Source of the DNA: Chloranthus sessilifolius
Taxonomy: Eukaryota > Streptophyta > Magnoliopsida > Chloranthales > Chloranthaceae
Assembly: GCA_021018995.1 (NCBI GenBank)
Contig: CM037587.1
Span: 90,207,251 to 90,271,250 of the forward strand
Length of the DNA: 64,000 nt
Direction: 5' to 3'
In this document: positions 1-9,152 of the stretch, one piece after another
Numbering within the stretch: the stretch's first letter is position 1
Layout of the letters: each line of letters begins with the position of its first letter
Made by a program: the position numbers and the translations under genes
Notes under the pieces: model-generated
Told to the model about the DNA's origin: nothing
The model's database searches: none
What the model saw: the letters and a program-made list of their open reading frames with translations, nothing else

Positions 1-771
1 ACATTGGGAAATGTGTCCTAGGTGTTGTGAATGTTCCATAAATACCCTTGAAGTTCACAAATGCAAGTAGGAACCCAAGCCTTGAGTGGTTGAGGCTTCA
101 GAATATAAAAGTCGAGTGGATCCCGAGTGGATAAGATGCTGCATGGTTCTCGAGTGGCTACCGACAAGTAGGATCTGAAGGTCTAAGCAGGTTCTATAGA
201 CACTCGATAGGTTCTTCTGCAATGCTCTCGACAGGTTGTCTGTTGCAGCCTTAACTGCTTGATAGATGCATTGCTTCAACTATAAAGTGCTCAAGAACTG
301 CTCGAGATTGAATTTCTAGAGGTGTAGTCTACTTGAGTTGCTCAATAGGTTACTACAATAGTCACTAAACTGCTCGATAGCTTGGAATGCAGCACTGATA
401 TGCTTGACAGCTGCTCGAGTGTACTCAACATCTGCTCGAGGTCAAGGATCTACTTCTCTGCTGCCTTGTCCACCCTGTTGCTGCACTCCATTGAGTGTGG
501 GCCCCACTTATCTTTCACTGTACGGCTTCTAGGGAGGGCATGTTGAACAGCCCTCATCGTGGGGACCATCATGGTTCAATCCCTATTTTTCCATCAGCTT
601 GAATGTTTGTCTCTCTTTCCTCTCTTCTTGGCATGCATTAGATGGATTGTTACACTAAGTTGCAATTTATTGCTACTACACAAACACACTTAAACATCAG
701 TTATAAATAGCTCAAAGGTCTATTAAAGGTTAGGTTAGGAGGTGAAAAGTGACACAATTCAGAGATTAACA
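1..771 (-). mobile_element. Partial Athila-type LTR, cut by window start
   Basis: Read on the minus strand, the edge at 771 begins TGTTAATCTC. It then follows the start of the outer Athila LTR at 2871, sharing ACTTTTCACC and CCTTTRATAGACCT in the same order and spacing. No PPT complement follows 771, so this edge is the outer end of a 5' LTR or of a solo LTR, with the rest lying left of the window. The sequence differs clearly from the other two Athila-type LTRs, so it is a third family. No TSD can be checked. Confidence 0.7.
100..440 (-). repeat. CTCGAG-rich degenerate tandem repeats in the LTR U3
   Basis: The palindrome CTCGAG occurs at about 149, 301, 414 and 435. One-base variants (CTCGAT, CTCGAC, CTTGAG) lie between at roughly 20-50 base intervals. 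The position inside the LTR matches the CGCG-centred repeats in the U3 of the other Athila-type LTRs here, so it is probably the equivalent promoter-upstream array with a different core. Confidence 0.5.
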
Positions 772-1164
772 GTTGATCATTAGTTTTTTATTTGAATTTA
801 TATCTATATAGCAGTTTTAGTACACATTTCTGGACAAATTTGCAGTCGTAATGGCTGTGGTTGTGACCGCAGAAATTGGAGTCTAGTGCTAGTTTTCATT
901 GGTGCTAAACAGCACTCTTTAGGACTGTTATTATTGATCTATTACAGAGGTATTGGAGAACTTTTTTACTGTATTTTGATACAGTAACAATAATTATATA
1001 TAGGTTTGTTTTTATTTTTAAATGTCTTTTAAATTATTTTCATACTTTCTTTTTATTTTTTCTCCGAGTTTTTCCCCGAACTAGCCGGGTTTTTCTGAAT
1101 TTTAACTTTACCGAATTATTATCGAACCCTGACTTGGTGATTAGCAGGCTATTTTTTGTTTTAG
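772..1164. other. No gene seen; AT-rich flank
   Basis: No open frame of note and no recognisable repeat. A pyrimidine-rich run ending in TTTTAG at 1155-1164 looks like a plant intron 3' end ahead of the short open stretch at 1165. Confidence 0.4.
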
Positions 1165-1640
1165 GGTAACCAACTTGGGCAATCATTGGATGAGGATCCC
1201 ACGTTGATGGTACATAGACAACAAGCTACTAAGAGGTTGGAATTGTATAAATCAGCATGGGATGAAATTGATTCAATATCGTGGACCAGATAAAACTGAA
1301 GCGATTGTCGGGCCCTTCGACAGTGATGCTACAAACGATTTGATCCTCATGTGTTGGAGTGATCTGTCGTAAATTGATTTATGGGAACCTCGAAAAATAC
1401 AGGATCCATAGGCCGAGCAAGGGGCCTTATATAGTGTGTGAATTTTTAAAGTTATATATTATGAGGTTATTAGATATATGTGGCTTCTAGGGAAGCAAGT
1501 ATACATGTTCTTAGTTTTTAGCTAATTCTCCCCTCCCCTATACAAAATCAGGAGTTCAATGAGGCTGAAGGTGACAACTCTCTAGAAGCTCAACCAGTTC
1601 CTCTCTCTAGAGTTAAAGTTGGACAGCAATATGTGGAATG
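1165..1640 (+). pseudogene. Unrecognised degenerate coding remnant
   Basis: A 42-codon open stretch at 1165-1293 contains the segment KRLELYKSAWDEIDSISW and then hits TAA. A second short open stretch near 1553-1647 contains EAEGDNSLEAQP and ends at TAA. Both follow pyrimidine-rich TAG acceptor-like sequences, so they may be two exons of one decayed gene. I do not recognise the family. The CACTA-like repeats just downstream make a decayed transposon gene possible, but nothing here proves it. Confidence 0.25.
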
Positions 1641-1715
1641 CAAATAAAATATTGGGAATAAAAAAAAAGGTGCGGTTTATTACAAAAACTACTTCAAAGA
1701 AATGGGGAATTTAAA

Positions 1716-1720
<5 letters not shown>

Positions 1721-1760
<40 letters not shown>
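1721..1760. repeat. (AT)n microsatellite
   Basis: Uninterrupted AT dinucleotides for 40 bases, directly next to the CACTA-like repeats. Confidence 0.95.
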
Positions 1761-1762
<2 letters not shown>

Positions 1763-1930
1763 ACACCGACGGCTAATTGCTTCAGCCGTTGGTGTAGACT
1801 ATTTTAAAAAAAAATACTTGTACCAACGACTATAGCTGTCAGCATTAGGGCTCCAACCTATGCCGACAGTTGTAGTCGTCGGCGTAGCTATTAGCCGAGT
1901 GAAAAGTTTTTCAGCCGTCAGTGTATCCTA
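1761..1930. mobile_element. CACTA (En/Spm)-like subterminal repeat block
   Basis: Short motifs related to ACACCGACGGCT occur in both orientations: ACACCGACGGCT at 1763, AGCCGTTGGTGT at 1784, a weaker ACCAACGAC near 1823, GCCGACAGTTGTAGTCGTCGGC at 1862-1883 (itself palindromic) and CAGCCGTCAGTGTA near 1913. Dispersed inverted 10-12-mers of this kind are typical of CACTA transposon ends, where the transposase binds. I cannot find a clean CACTA terminus, so this is an old fragment. Confidence 0.55.
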
Positions 1931-2056
1931 CCACGGCCGGCTGGGGAACTATGTATGTGGGATGCGCAATCATGTTGACAAATTAAATGCACAGAGTGTT
2001 ATATGGTTTTTTTGTAAACTCTTGCACTCACTAACTAATTGACGTATTTTGTAGTT

Positions 2057-2404
2057 ATGGGTAAATATCATGTCGTCTTCGTTGGTAGGAGAATGGGTAT
2101 ATATTGAACCTGAGAGGATTGCTCAAGGGACATAACCTATTTTTCTTACGCTCGTCATCTCTCCTTCCATTCGTACAACGAAGCACTAAATGTGTTACGA
2201 CAACACCTAAATGAACCCTCATATAACCCACCCAGTTATCATCATGTACCTCCGATAACCCAACAAACACAACTCACAGATAGTGTGGTAGATAGGGTCC
2301 CAAACATTGGTGTGCATGTAGATTGCATGTGTGGAATGTGTGCACATACAGTTATTGTCATCTTCCTATCCACTTTGCTTATTTATGTATGCCAGTCAGT
2401 GTGA
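2057..2404 (+). pseudogene. Broken RNase H1 N-terminal (viroplasmin/Cauli_VI-like) domain gene
   Basis: From ATG 2057 the frame reads MGKYHVVFVGRRMGIY, then TGA (2105), Thr, TGA (2111), then EDCSRDITYFSYARH and a following SYNEALNVL. This matches the family pattern KYYVVxxGRxxGIYxTWEEC...G...SF...EEA, with the second TGA sitting at the invariant Trp (a single TGG to TGA change). The domain binds RNA:DNA hybrids or dsRNA in RNase H1 and caulimoviral P6. Here it ends near 2230 and is followed in the same frame by a Pro/His/Gln-rich tail that stays open to 2404. Two stops inside the domain make it a pseudogene as sequenced. Host gene or captured gene cannot be told apart. Confidence 0.6.
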
Positions 2405-2517
2405 TTTCTTCATACTTCTACATATTATCTTTCTCAAAGCTTTCATATGTTACATGTCTGTATCAAATGTGCTATCAAATTTTATTATTTTTCTTACATA
2501 ATGTTTTGACATTTTAG

Positions 2518-2870
2518 ATGTGTTTATCAAATGTACATCAATGGAAGGGACACGAGGGTCGTCCTAATCCTCCAACCATCAAAGTGGGTCCATCAGGCCC
2601 AACTGCTTGGTGCCGTGTCGAGGTCATAGACCTAGATCCACCGCAGGCCCACAAGCGGATGCGCTCCATGCCCCCCCCCCCAAAGATTCTGCCCTCGACG
2701 AGTGGCCCCACTAGCAGTTCGGGCCCAGCCAGCCCCACTGGTTCAAGCCCCGGCTCCACAACTTGTCTACGCTTAGGCACCACCACCCGTTCGAGCTGCT
2801 ATCCCCTCGCAAGTTTGTGGACTTGCTAGCCCCCTCCACTTCGAGGTGGTGTCGGATAAGGACGGGGCCT
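2518..2870 (+). pseudogene. Proline/serine-rich exon-like fragment, split by retrotransposon
   Basis: Pro/Ser/Gly-rich frames run through this GC-richer stretch and are cut at 2870, where the outer Athila element starts. The matching continuation is at 31635. The composition suggests a disordered linker downstream of the RNase H1-N domain at 2057. One frame has a stop at 2827. The true frame is uncertain because all three frames are fairly open. A run of ten C at 2671-2680 is an obvious place for a length error. Confidence 0.35.
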
Positions 2871-3957
2871 TGTTAATGCCTGAAAAGTACCACTTTTCAC
2901 CCCTTAACCTAGCCTTTGATAGACCTCTGAGCTGATTAATAGTGTGTATTAATGATGTTTTGTAGATAACAACAAAATAAGAGTCTAATGCTGTAATCCA
3001 TCCTTTTAAAGCCAAGAAGTAGGAAATTTGTGGAGCTTATAGGTTCACTTTGAATGTGCTATAATGGTGTACACCATTGAGGGCAATTTAGCTTGTTGTG
3101 GTACCTTTGGAGGCTTGCTGAGAGAGAGAAATGTGAAAAGTGAAAGTCAATGGAGGGTTGATGCAATGGGCTGAATTGAACAGCAGAGGAGAAAACTTCA
3201 CCTCATACATTCAAGACCTTGAGCAGTTTTTATGAGAAGCAGCCCATACCTATTGGAGTACAATAGCAGGGTGGACAAGGCAAATGTGAAGCATCATCCT
3301 AGTTGTTGTTGCTGCAAAATAGAGCCCCTTGAGTGTAGCTACTGTAATGAAGCGCTTCAAGCCATCATGCTTTGCTGCCACAGAGAGCTCAGGCAATTCA
3401 CACTTCAAAGCAACTTTTAAGAGTTGCTGCTGGGTTCCACCAACCTGCCACGCAGCTTCACAACCAAGCAAGCAGCTATTGCACCATGTGTTCAAGGTGA
3501 ACTTTTATAGCTGCCACTCCATCAATTGAGTTGCACTCCCTTGCCGAAGCAGTTATCATAGCAGCACATCTGATATATGCGAAGCATTCGAGTTGATGAT
3601 GGAAGCTCAATATCAGTGCACAACTGCACTTGATGAAGATTGAAGCCATTCAAGAAGCTGCAAACTAGCATCTAGTATACACACCTCGGGCAGTTCCTTA
3701 AATGTGAGACAACAGCTGCAAACAGTAAACCTGTCAAACACTTTAGTGTGCAGCTTTGTAATTATCGAATGGATGGAGAGGAGCTACACAATGGAGCCTA
3801 TCGAGCAGTAGAGGTGTTGTGTTATGGATGTCTTGCGAAGCTCATAGGTGCTACACACTGAGAACCACGCAAGTTAAAGTTGTTGCAAATGAGCAAGGAG
3901 TTGAACCCAGCGAGGTCCTTGCATGAAGGAAGACCTGAAGCTCCATATATCATTTAG

Positions 3958-4240
3958 CCTCGCGAGCACGGAGTTGCTGAAGAGATCCTCGCGAGCAGCC
4001 TACAAGCTGCTATATTCTTCCAGCCCCGCGAACAGTAAAAGCTCCATTTAATTATTCCAGCTTCGCGAGCAACAATAGCTGCTACATTTTATGCCAACCT
4101 CATGAGATGCTGATCCTGAACCTCCATGTATGATGATCCCTGCGAGCTGGGCCCCCATGTATATTTATCCTTGCGAGCTAAGGTGTTATGCAATGTGGAT
4201 CTTCGCGAGCTAAGCTTCTGAGGCACTCATCTGCGCAAAC
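3958..4240 (+). repeat. U3 degenerate tandem repeat with CTCGCGAGC cores
   Basis: Eight or nine units of about 30-38 bases, each starting with a variant of CCTCGCGAGC: CTCGCGAG near 3959 and 3988, then CCCCGCGAAC, CTTCGCGAGC, CCTCATGAGA, CCCTGCGAGC, CCTTGCGAGC and CTTCGCGAGC. Many differences are CG to TG or CA, as expected from methylated CpG decay. The array ends about 180 bases upstream of the TATA position, where an LTR enhancer would sit. Confidence 0.7.
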
Positions 4241-4852
4241 CTCGGGTTCCAACAGCAACACTTTAAATCTCAGGGGCTGTTGGGGTTTTCACACATCTCT
4301 AGGGTACACTTACCAATGCCCATACAGCCCGAGGCATCCAAGGGTCACGGATTGGCCGCGAAATCAACTCCACACATCCTCACCCTTGCTTCTAGGGCAC
4401 ACCAAGCTATGGATTGTATGAATAGAACTATTTTCCTATTTTGTAATTTTAGCCAGGAACATCCTGAGCTCAGTTAGGGTTGGAGCCAGGAATAGCCTGG
4501 TTCACTTAGGGTTTTAAAGCCAGAATAGTTGGCTCAAATTAGGGTTTTATTTTAGAGTTTCTTTTAGGGTTTTAGTTTTCTTTTCTCTTCCCCCTTTCTT
4601 CTTGCCCTAACACAGCAGCAATGTTGTGCTAGATTCTTTGTAACAGTTTAAGTTTAATTTCATGTAATGCAATGGGTTTTGTTTTAAATAGAAGATCTGT
4701 TTTGCACGGGCTGCTGACTTGAGGGCAAGCATTGTAAGTTTCTTTTTATTCAATGCTTTGTTGTTTTCAATGCTCCATTAAATTTGTATTTTACCTTTGT
4801 TTTTTCAATGCTCTGTTCTGTCTCATCATTTGTATGGAAGGTAGCCTCTAGA

Positions 4853-5386
4853 ATAGTCTGTGACCATTTAAGTGGACAGACTATAGCCTTAAGGAAGGTC
4901 TTCCTCATAGGTCTGAGATGGAATCTTCTTCTCTGCACATGAGCTTGTAGCCTTGTGAGAGATTGTGCAGAGCCAAACTCTCCTATGTTTTGCATTACCA
5001 TTATCAGAGGTTAGATCTGAGTTTTATAGTGATTGCATACTTGTGAGCTAGGTCATTGCAGGCCTTTTGTAGCAATGACCAGCTAAGCGTAAGTCCTCAT
5101 TCAGCCTGGGATTCCTTGTGGTTTCCACCTGGTTTCCAAGATCTGTTTGCTCCTATGAATGCATGAGGTTGTAGCCTTGCAAACATAGTGTCTGCAGTGG
5201 TTTTCATTTGTTGATTTAATTCATTGAATGGAGGAAATCTATTGGATTGTCTATGGCCATTCAAGTGGATAGATTATAGCCTTAAGATCAATCCATTCTC
5301 TTGGATTATGTCAGATTTCTAAGTTAATTAATGGGATTTAACCATCTCTATTGGATAGTTTGTGACCATTTAAGTGGACAGATTAT
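4853..5386 (+). repeat. R-U5 hairpin array in 5' LTR
   Basis: Hairpin A occurs at 4853-4884, 5246-5277 and 5355-5386: arms ATAGTCTGT and ACAGACTAT around a GACCATTTAAGTGG-type loop. The copies differ but still pair: copy 2 has ATTGTCTAT with ATAGATTAT (a compensating G-C to A-T change plus one wobble and one mismatch), and copy 3 pairs throughout with two wobbles. Hairpin B at 4931-4972 has perfect 9-base arms CTCTGCACA and TGTGCAGAG around a GAGCTTGTAGCCTTG-containing loop. All lie downstream of the TATA position, so they would be in the RNA leader. Confidence 0.6.
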
Positions 5387-5920
5387 AACCTTAAGAGTAG
5401 TCTAAATGGCATGGGTTGATTTGGATTCTTATACCTTGCAATTGTGCTTGTAGCCAAGTGAAGGATTATTGCACTTCCATTTCTATATCTGAGTTGCATA
5501 ACTAGTTTAACCTTAGTTGTCTACTTCATCATTTTATATTGTTTTCTCACACTGCATCCATCTTCTATTTCCCCCCTTTTTCTTTTAGTTGTAGTTTATT
5601 TTGCCCTTAGTTTTAGGATAGCTTTTGTGACACCTACACTTCCTCTCATTACCTTTAGGTTTAAAGTTGCCAGATCGGTAGTTAGATCTGGAGTTACTAT
5701 ACGACCCTTGTGGTTTCAGATCAATACTCTCCGTGGGACAAACTCTTACTTCGTAAAACTTGCTACAACAAGCCCTATATCTTGCAGGTCTGTGGGTTTT
5801 AATTTTGTGCTTTTGATTCTTCCATCTTTGATTTTACTTTATTTTATTTTATATTGGATTCTTTTTCCCCATCTATTTTCAAACTAATAAAGAAAGCACA
5901 ATTAAATTTTTACCAACAAG

Positions 5921-5943
5921 TTTTTGGCACCACTACCGGGGAG
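5921..5943 (+). promoter_or_regulatory. Primer-binding site, tRNA-Asp type
   Basis: TTTTTGGCACCACTACCGGG begins three bases after the LTR end. It resembles TGGCGCCGTTGCCGGGGA, the complement of the plant tRNA-Asp 3' end used by Athila-type elements, with several substitutions. It primes minus-strand DNA synthesis. Confidence 0.75.
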
Positions 5944-6486
5944 TTTTGATCTAGTATAGTAAACTGAGTTTAGTTTTTATGCTTTGTAGATGTAAGATTT
6001 GAATAAGTATAGCTGTATTTCGAGTCTGATTTTTGCTCTTTGTCTTTATTTTCTGTTTTAGGTCTTAGTTGTGTTTTAGTAGTCTTTAGTTTTATTCATT
6101 GTAGAGTTAGTGTTTAAATAAATGTTAGCTATATTTTTCTAAAAAATTTTAGTTTCTCTATTTGTTTTATGTTTTTTTTTAGGACTTTTTATTGTAATGG
6201 GTATGTGTGAATAACATACAGCTGGCATCGTTTTAGTTTCCACTTATTTTCTGTTATTAATTTTATAGCTTTAATAAATTCCTATTGAATTTTACTGATT
6301 TTTACAAGTATGGACCAATAGCAATCCGGAGAATACAGCTGTTGCTAGTGCACATTGTGCCTGAGTTTGCATTCTCTTCTCCCCTCTACTGTTATTTCAA
6401 TTATGCATTCTTTAAAATTCTGCAATTGTAGTTATAGTTTTATTTATTTGTCAGTGTGCTATAAGTTACCCCTTGTCTAGCTGAGT
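5944..6486 (+). other. Untranslated leader of outer element
   Basis: T-rich, no sustained open frame. It lies between the PBS and the first gag-like codons. No repeat recognised. Confidence 0.5.
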
Positions 6487-6672
6487 GTGTGTTGTATGCA
6501 AGGAAGGAGGTCTCTCAATCCCGAACTTATACCGTTAAATCCTGAGATTGAGAGAGTCCTAAGTCCTAGTTCACCAACACACACTCCAACTGAAAATCTG
6601 GTAGAAACTGAGATGGGAGAGCGGCCTAAAACACTTAAGGAGCACAATGCACCAGGGGCATATGCATCCCCC
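6487..6672 (+). pseudogene. gag: gag, N-terminal part, outer element
   Basis: The frame contains GRRSLNPELIPLNPEIER and then TLKEHNAPGAYASP. The inner Athila gag has the equivalent stretches (GRRSL...NPEIER upstream of its start, then TLKELNALDDYNSP). It is cut at 6672 by the nested element. The rest of gag resumes in the same frame at 24538 once one copy of the CCCCC duplication is discounted. The ATG at 6487 is only the first one visible; translation could start at the later MGERPKTL. Confidence 0.75.
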
Positions 6673-7190
6673 TGTTGAGATATTTTAAGTGCTTGCTACT
6701 TACTTTATTGAAGACAGTGATAAGAATGGGGTAAATGAAAAATGAGTGAAAGGTAAAGTGATAATTACGAAGCAGCAAGCATAAAATATACACAGTCTTG
6801 TAAGATACAAGGCCTGTTGTAGCAAGTTTTGATAAGTAAGAGTTTGTCCCATAGGGAACTTGATCTAAAGCTCCAAGGGAGCTATCCTTAGTAGGCCCTC
6901 CAGATCTGACTACAGATCTGGAAATCCTAAATGGAAGGGGATTTAGGGTCACTATAATCTAAATTCTAAGGTATCCTAATGTCTAGATTACAGAAAGGGT
7001 TAAGAAGGATGGTGGAGTGAGAAAATAAATATAAAAGGGTGAGAAGTATGTTATTAGGTACAGATCTGATGGGTCTTGTAACTCAGACTCAGATCGGTTG
7101 CTATAGGCATCCTGTCCAATAGCTACATTATCACCAAAGAGGATAAAGAATCCAACTCACCCCTGTGCCATGGTCCAATCCCTTATGGTT

Positions 7191-7222
7191 ATAACCTGTC
7201 CACTTAAATAGTCACAGACTAT
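7191..7222 (-). repeat. Hairpin A copy in inner LTR R-U5
   Basis: Minus-strand arms ATAGTCTGT and ACAGGTTAT pair completely with two G-U wobbles around GACTATTTAAGTGG. It is the same element as in the outer family's LTR. A second copy at 7618-7649 has arms ATAGTCTGT and ACAAATTAT with one mismatch. Confidence 0.6.
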
Positions 7223-8160
7223 CCAATAGGGGAACCACAATCCAGAGATAGGTCAGAACAAGCTTACCATTGTAGGCATTACTTCATCCAGGCTACAAGC
7301 TCAAGAATCCATAGGAACCTCAACCTCTAAAGTTTTGTGTGTGGGGCTAGGCCTACAAAGTGCACAAGCCTGGACATACAGGACCAGCAAGAGTTTGAGT
7401 ACTAGCTTTTAAGCATGGCTGTTCACTGCTTTAGAAACACTGCAGTGATTCAATCACAAGCCTACAATCTCTACGGCCAACTCAGATTTGCAATCTGATG
7501 GTGGAGCTATTCACTATAGGGGAGTCTGCCACTACACAATCTCTCACAAGGTTACAAGCACAAGTGCAGAGAAGAAGAATCTGTTTTAGTTCCATGACTT
7601 AGCCTCACCCTAGGGCTATAATTTGTCCACTTGAATGGTCACAGACTATCCACAGAGGTTATCCTCCTCACAAATGGCTAAGACAGAACAAGAACATTGC
7701 TGTCACCACTATGCTCCCAAGGCTACAAGCACAAGTTCCCATAGGGATTCAGATTTAGTGGGTCCTGTGGTGGGGGAAGGCCTGCAAAGTGCCTAACCTG
7801 GACACACAGATCACTTAGATCTAAATAGTACTTTAGAAGCAATCTTCCATTACTTACAAAACAACTTAGCAATAGAGGATCTTAAGGCAGCAGCCTTGTA
7901 CAAAACAACTCACAACAAAAACAACATCCCATACATGCAACAGATCCTATTACAAAAAACTCCATTAAAATCTATACCAAATAATCATACAAAAGGCATA
8001 GCCAGCAAGGGCTGGACTATGGAGAGAGAGAAAAAGGAAAAATAAGAAAACTCCTAAACCCTAACCTTAACCTACTGTAATTCTACAATTGGTTTTTGGA
8101 GAAGAAGCACAGAAGTTAAGTCCCAAAGAGGGTCAATCCTCAAACCTAAGCTAGGCTTAG

Positions 8161-8171
8161 GCTTATATAGC
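8161..8171 (-). promoter_or_regulatory. TATA box of inner LTR promoter
   Basis: Minus strand GCTATATAAGC. The identical sequence is at 23585-23575 in the other LTR. It separates the CGCG-repeat U3 from the hairpin-bearing R-U5. Confidence 0.65.
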
Positions 8172-8384
8172 AGTCGGCTTCCCCTCCAATTAGGGTTAGG
8201 AAAACCCTAATTTCTCAATGTAATTGTGGCCCATTCTTGTCCCTTGGATACCTCGGGGCATATGCACGGAGATTGAAGCATTAGAGTGCGTGCCCTAATT
8301 GCTGGAGATTCCCAGATTGCCCTTGCAGAAGTGGGGAGAAGTTTAGAATTCAATCCTCGCTGGGTAGAAACGATTTCAGATCTT

Positions 8385-8895
8385 TTCGCGTGGTAGAATT
8401 GGCGTCGCGAGGTTGAATTGACTTGAAATTCATGCAGTCGCGGGATTGGCATTTTAGTCATCGCGGAATACAAATGGCTATCGCGAGAAGGATTGCTCGC
8501 TTTGAATGGTTCGTCCCTTGGTGAATCTCATGACAGATCTTTGCGAAGAAGCAGTGTTCAAGAGTTTCTGGGTCGCGCGAGATTCACTGAAGGTCTGTAT
8601 CTCATGGCCACTGCGCGACAGCTGCGCGCAGGAATACCTGAAGCTTTCTCTTCTGAGTGAGTCGCACGAAGCTTAACGGTTCTTCTTTTGAGCTGCGCAA
8701 GACTGCACGAATGCTTTAGACTGAGCCTCATGAGGACCTCGCAAAGTCTGCTTTTCAATTCTCTCTGGCACCAAACCGCGCGAGAACGGCGCGCAAGCTG
8801 CACGACCTGTTATTGTGCTTCCTCCAGGGGCTCACGACAACTGCGCGAAGGCATTATCCCTGGCTCAATTAAAGCCAGCAACATTTGCGCGAGGC
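8385..8895 (-). repeat. U3 CGCG repeat cluster of inner LTR
   Basis: About 15-18 occurrences of TCGCG or GCGCG cores (TCGCGAG, TCGCGCGAG, TGCGCGACAG, GCGCGAGAA and decayed TCATGAG forms) at 20-45 base spacing. Between the cores the text varies (GAATT..., GAAGCTT...). It sits 200-700 bases upstream of the TATA box. The partner LTR has the same cluster at 23810-24290 with more CG losses and one deletion of about 200 bases. Confidence 0.65.
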
Positions 8896-9138
8896 ATTCT
8901 TCTTGGTTTATTTCTGCTTGGATGTGCCTATGCTTCAGCCAACTCTCTGTCTGGGTTCATCCTTCATTCTGCTGAGGTAGTTCTGGGGCAACAGTGACCA
9001 TCTTGGCATGGTTAGGGGTTTATTGGTAGCTACTGCTTATTACCTACAGAACATGCTTAAAACACTTTTATTAAATGATTAAGGGTCTAACAGAGATTAA
9101 GTTAAGGGGTGAAAAGTGGTACTTTTCAGGTCTTAACA

Positions 9139-9152
9139 CACCCCCAAACCTA
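9139..9152 (-). promoter_or_regulatory. 3' polypurine tract of inner element
   Basis: Minus strand TTAGGTTTGGGGGTG immediately before the LTR start TGTTAAGACC. Plus-strand DNA synthesis primer. Same tract as in the outer element (28477-28490). Confidence 0.85.

Larger units (their letters stand above)
2871..5918 (+). repeat. 5' LTR of outer Athila-type element
   Basis: 3048 bases, TGTTAATGCC...ACCAACA. U3 carries CGCG-centred tandem repeats (3958-4240). The TATA position (about 4416) reads TATGAATA where the right LTR has TATAAATA, so this promoter copy is weakened. R-U5 carries the hairpin array. Compared with the right LTR it lacks a stretch of about 90 bases that includes one hairpin (30464-30499). 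Confidence 0.9.
6673..9138 (-). repeat. 3' LTR of inner Athila element
   Basis: 2466 bases. Read on the minus strand: start TGTTAAGACC at 9138, U3 with CGCG repeats (8895-8385), TATA box GCTATATAAGC at 8171-8161, R-U5 with hairpin A copies at 7649-7618 and 7222-7191, end ...TCTCAACA at 6673. Confidence 0.92.

Noticed and set aside
3232-3529. Open frames in the outer LTR on both strands (also repeated at 28870-29152)
   Set aside because: They recur only because both LTRs carry the same non-coding sequence; no domain and overlapping in opposite strands.
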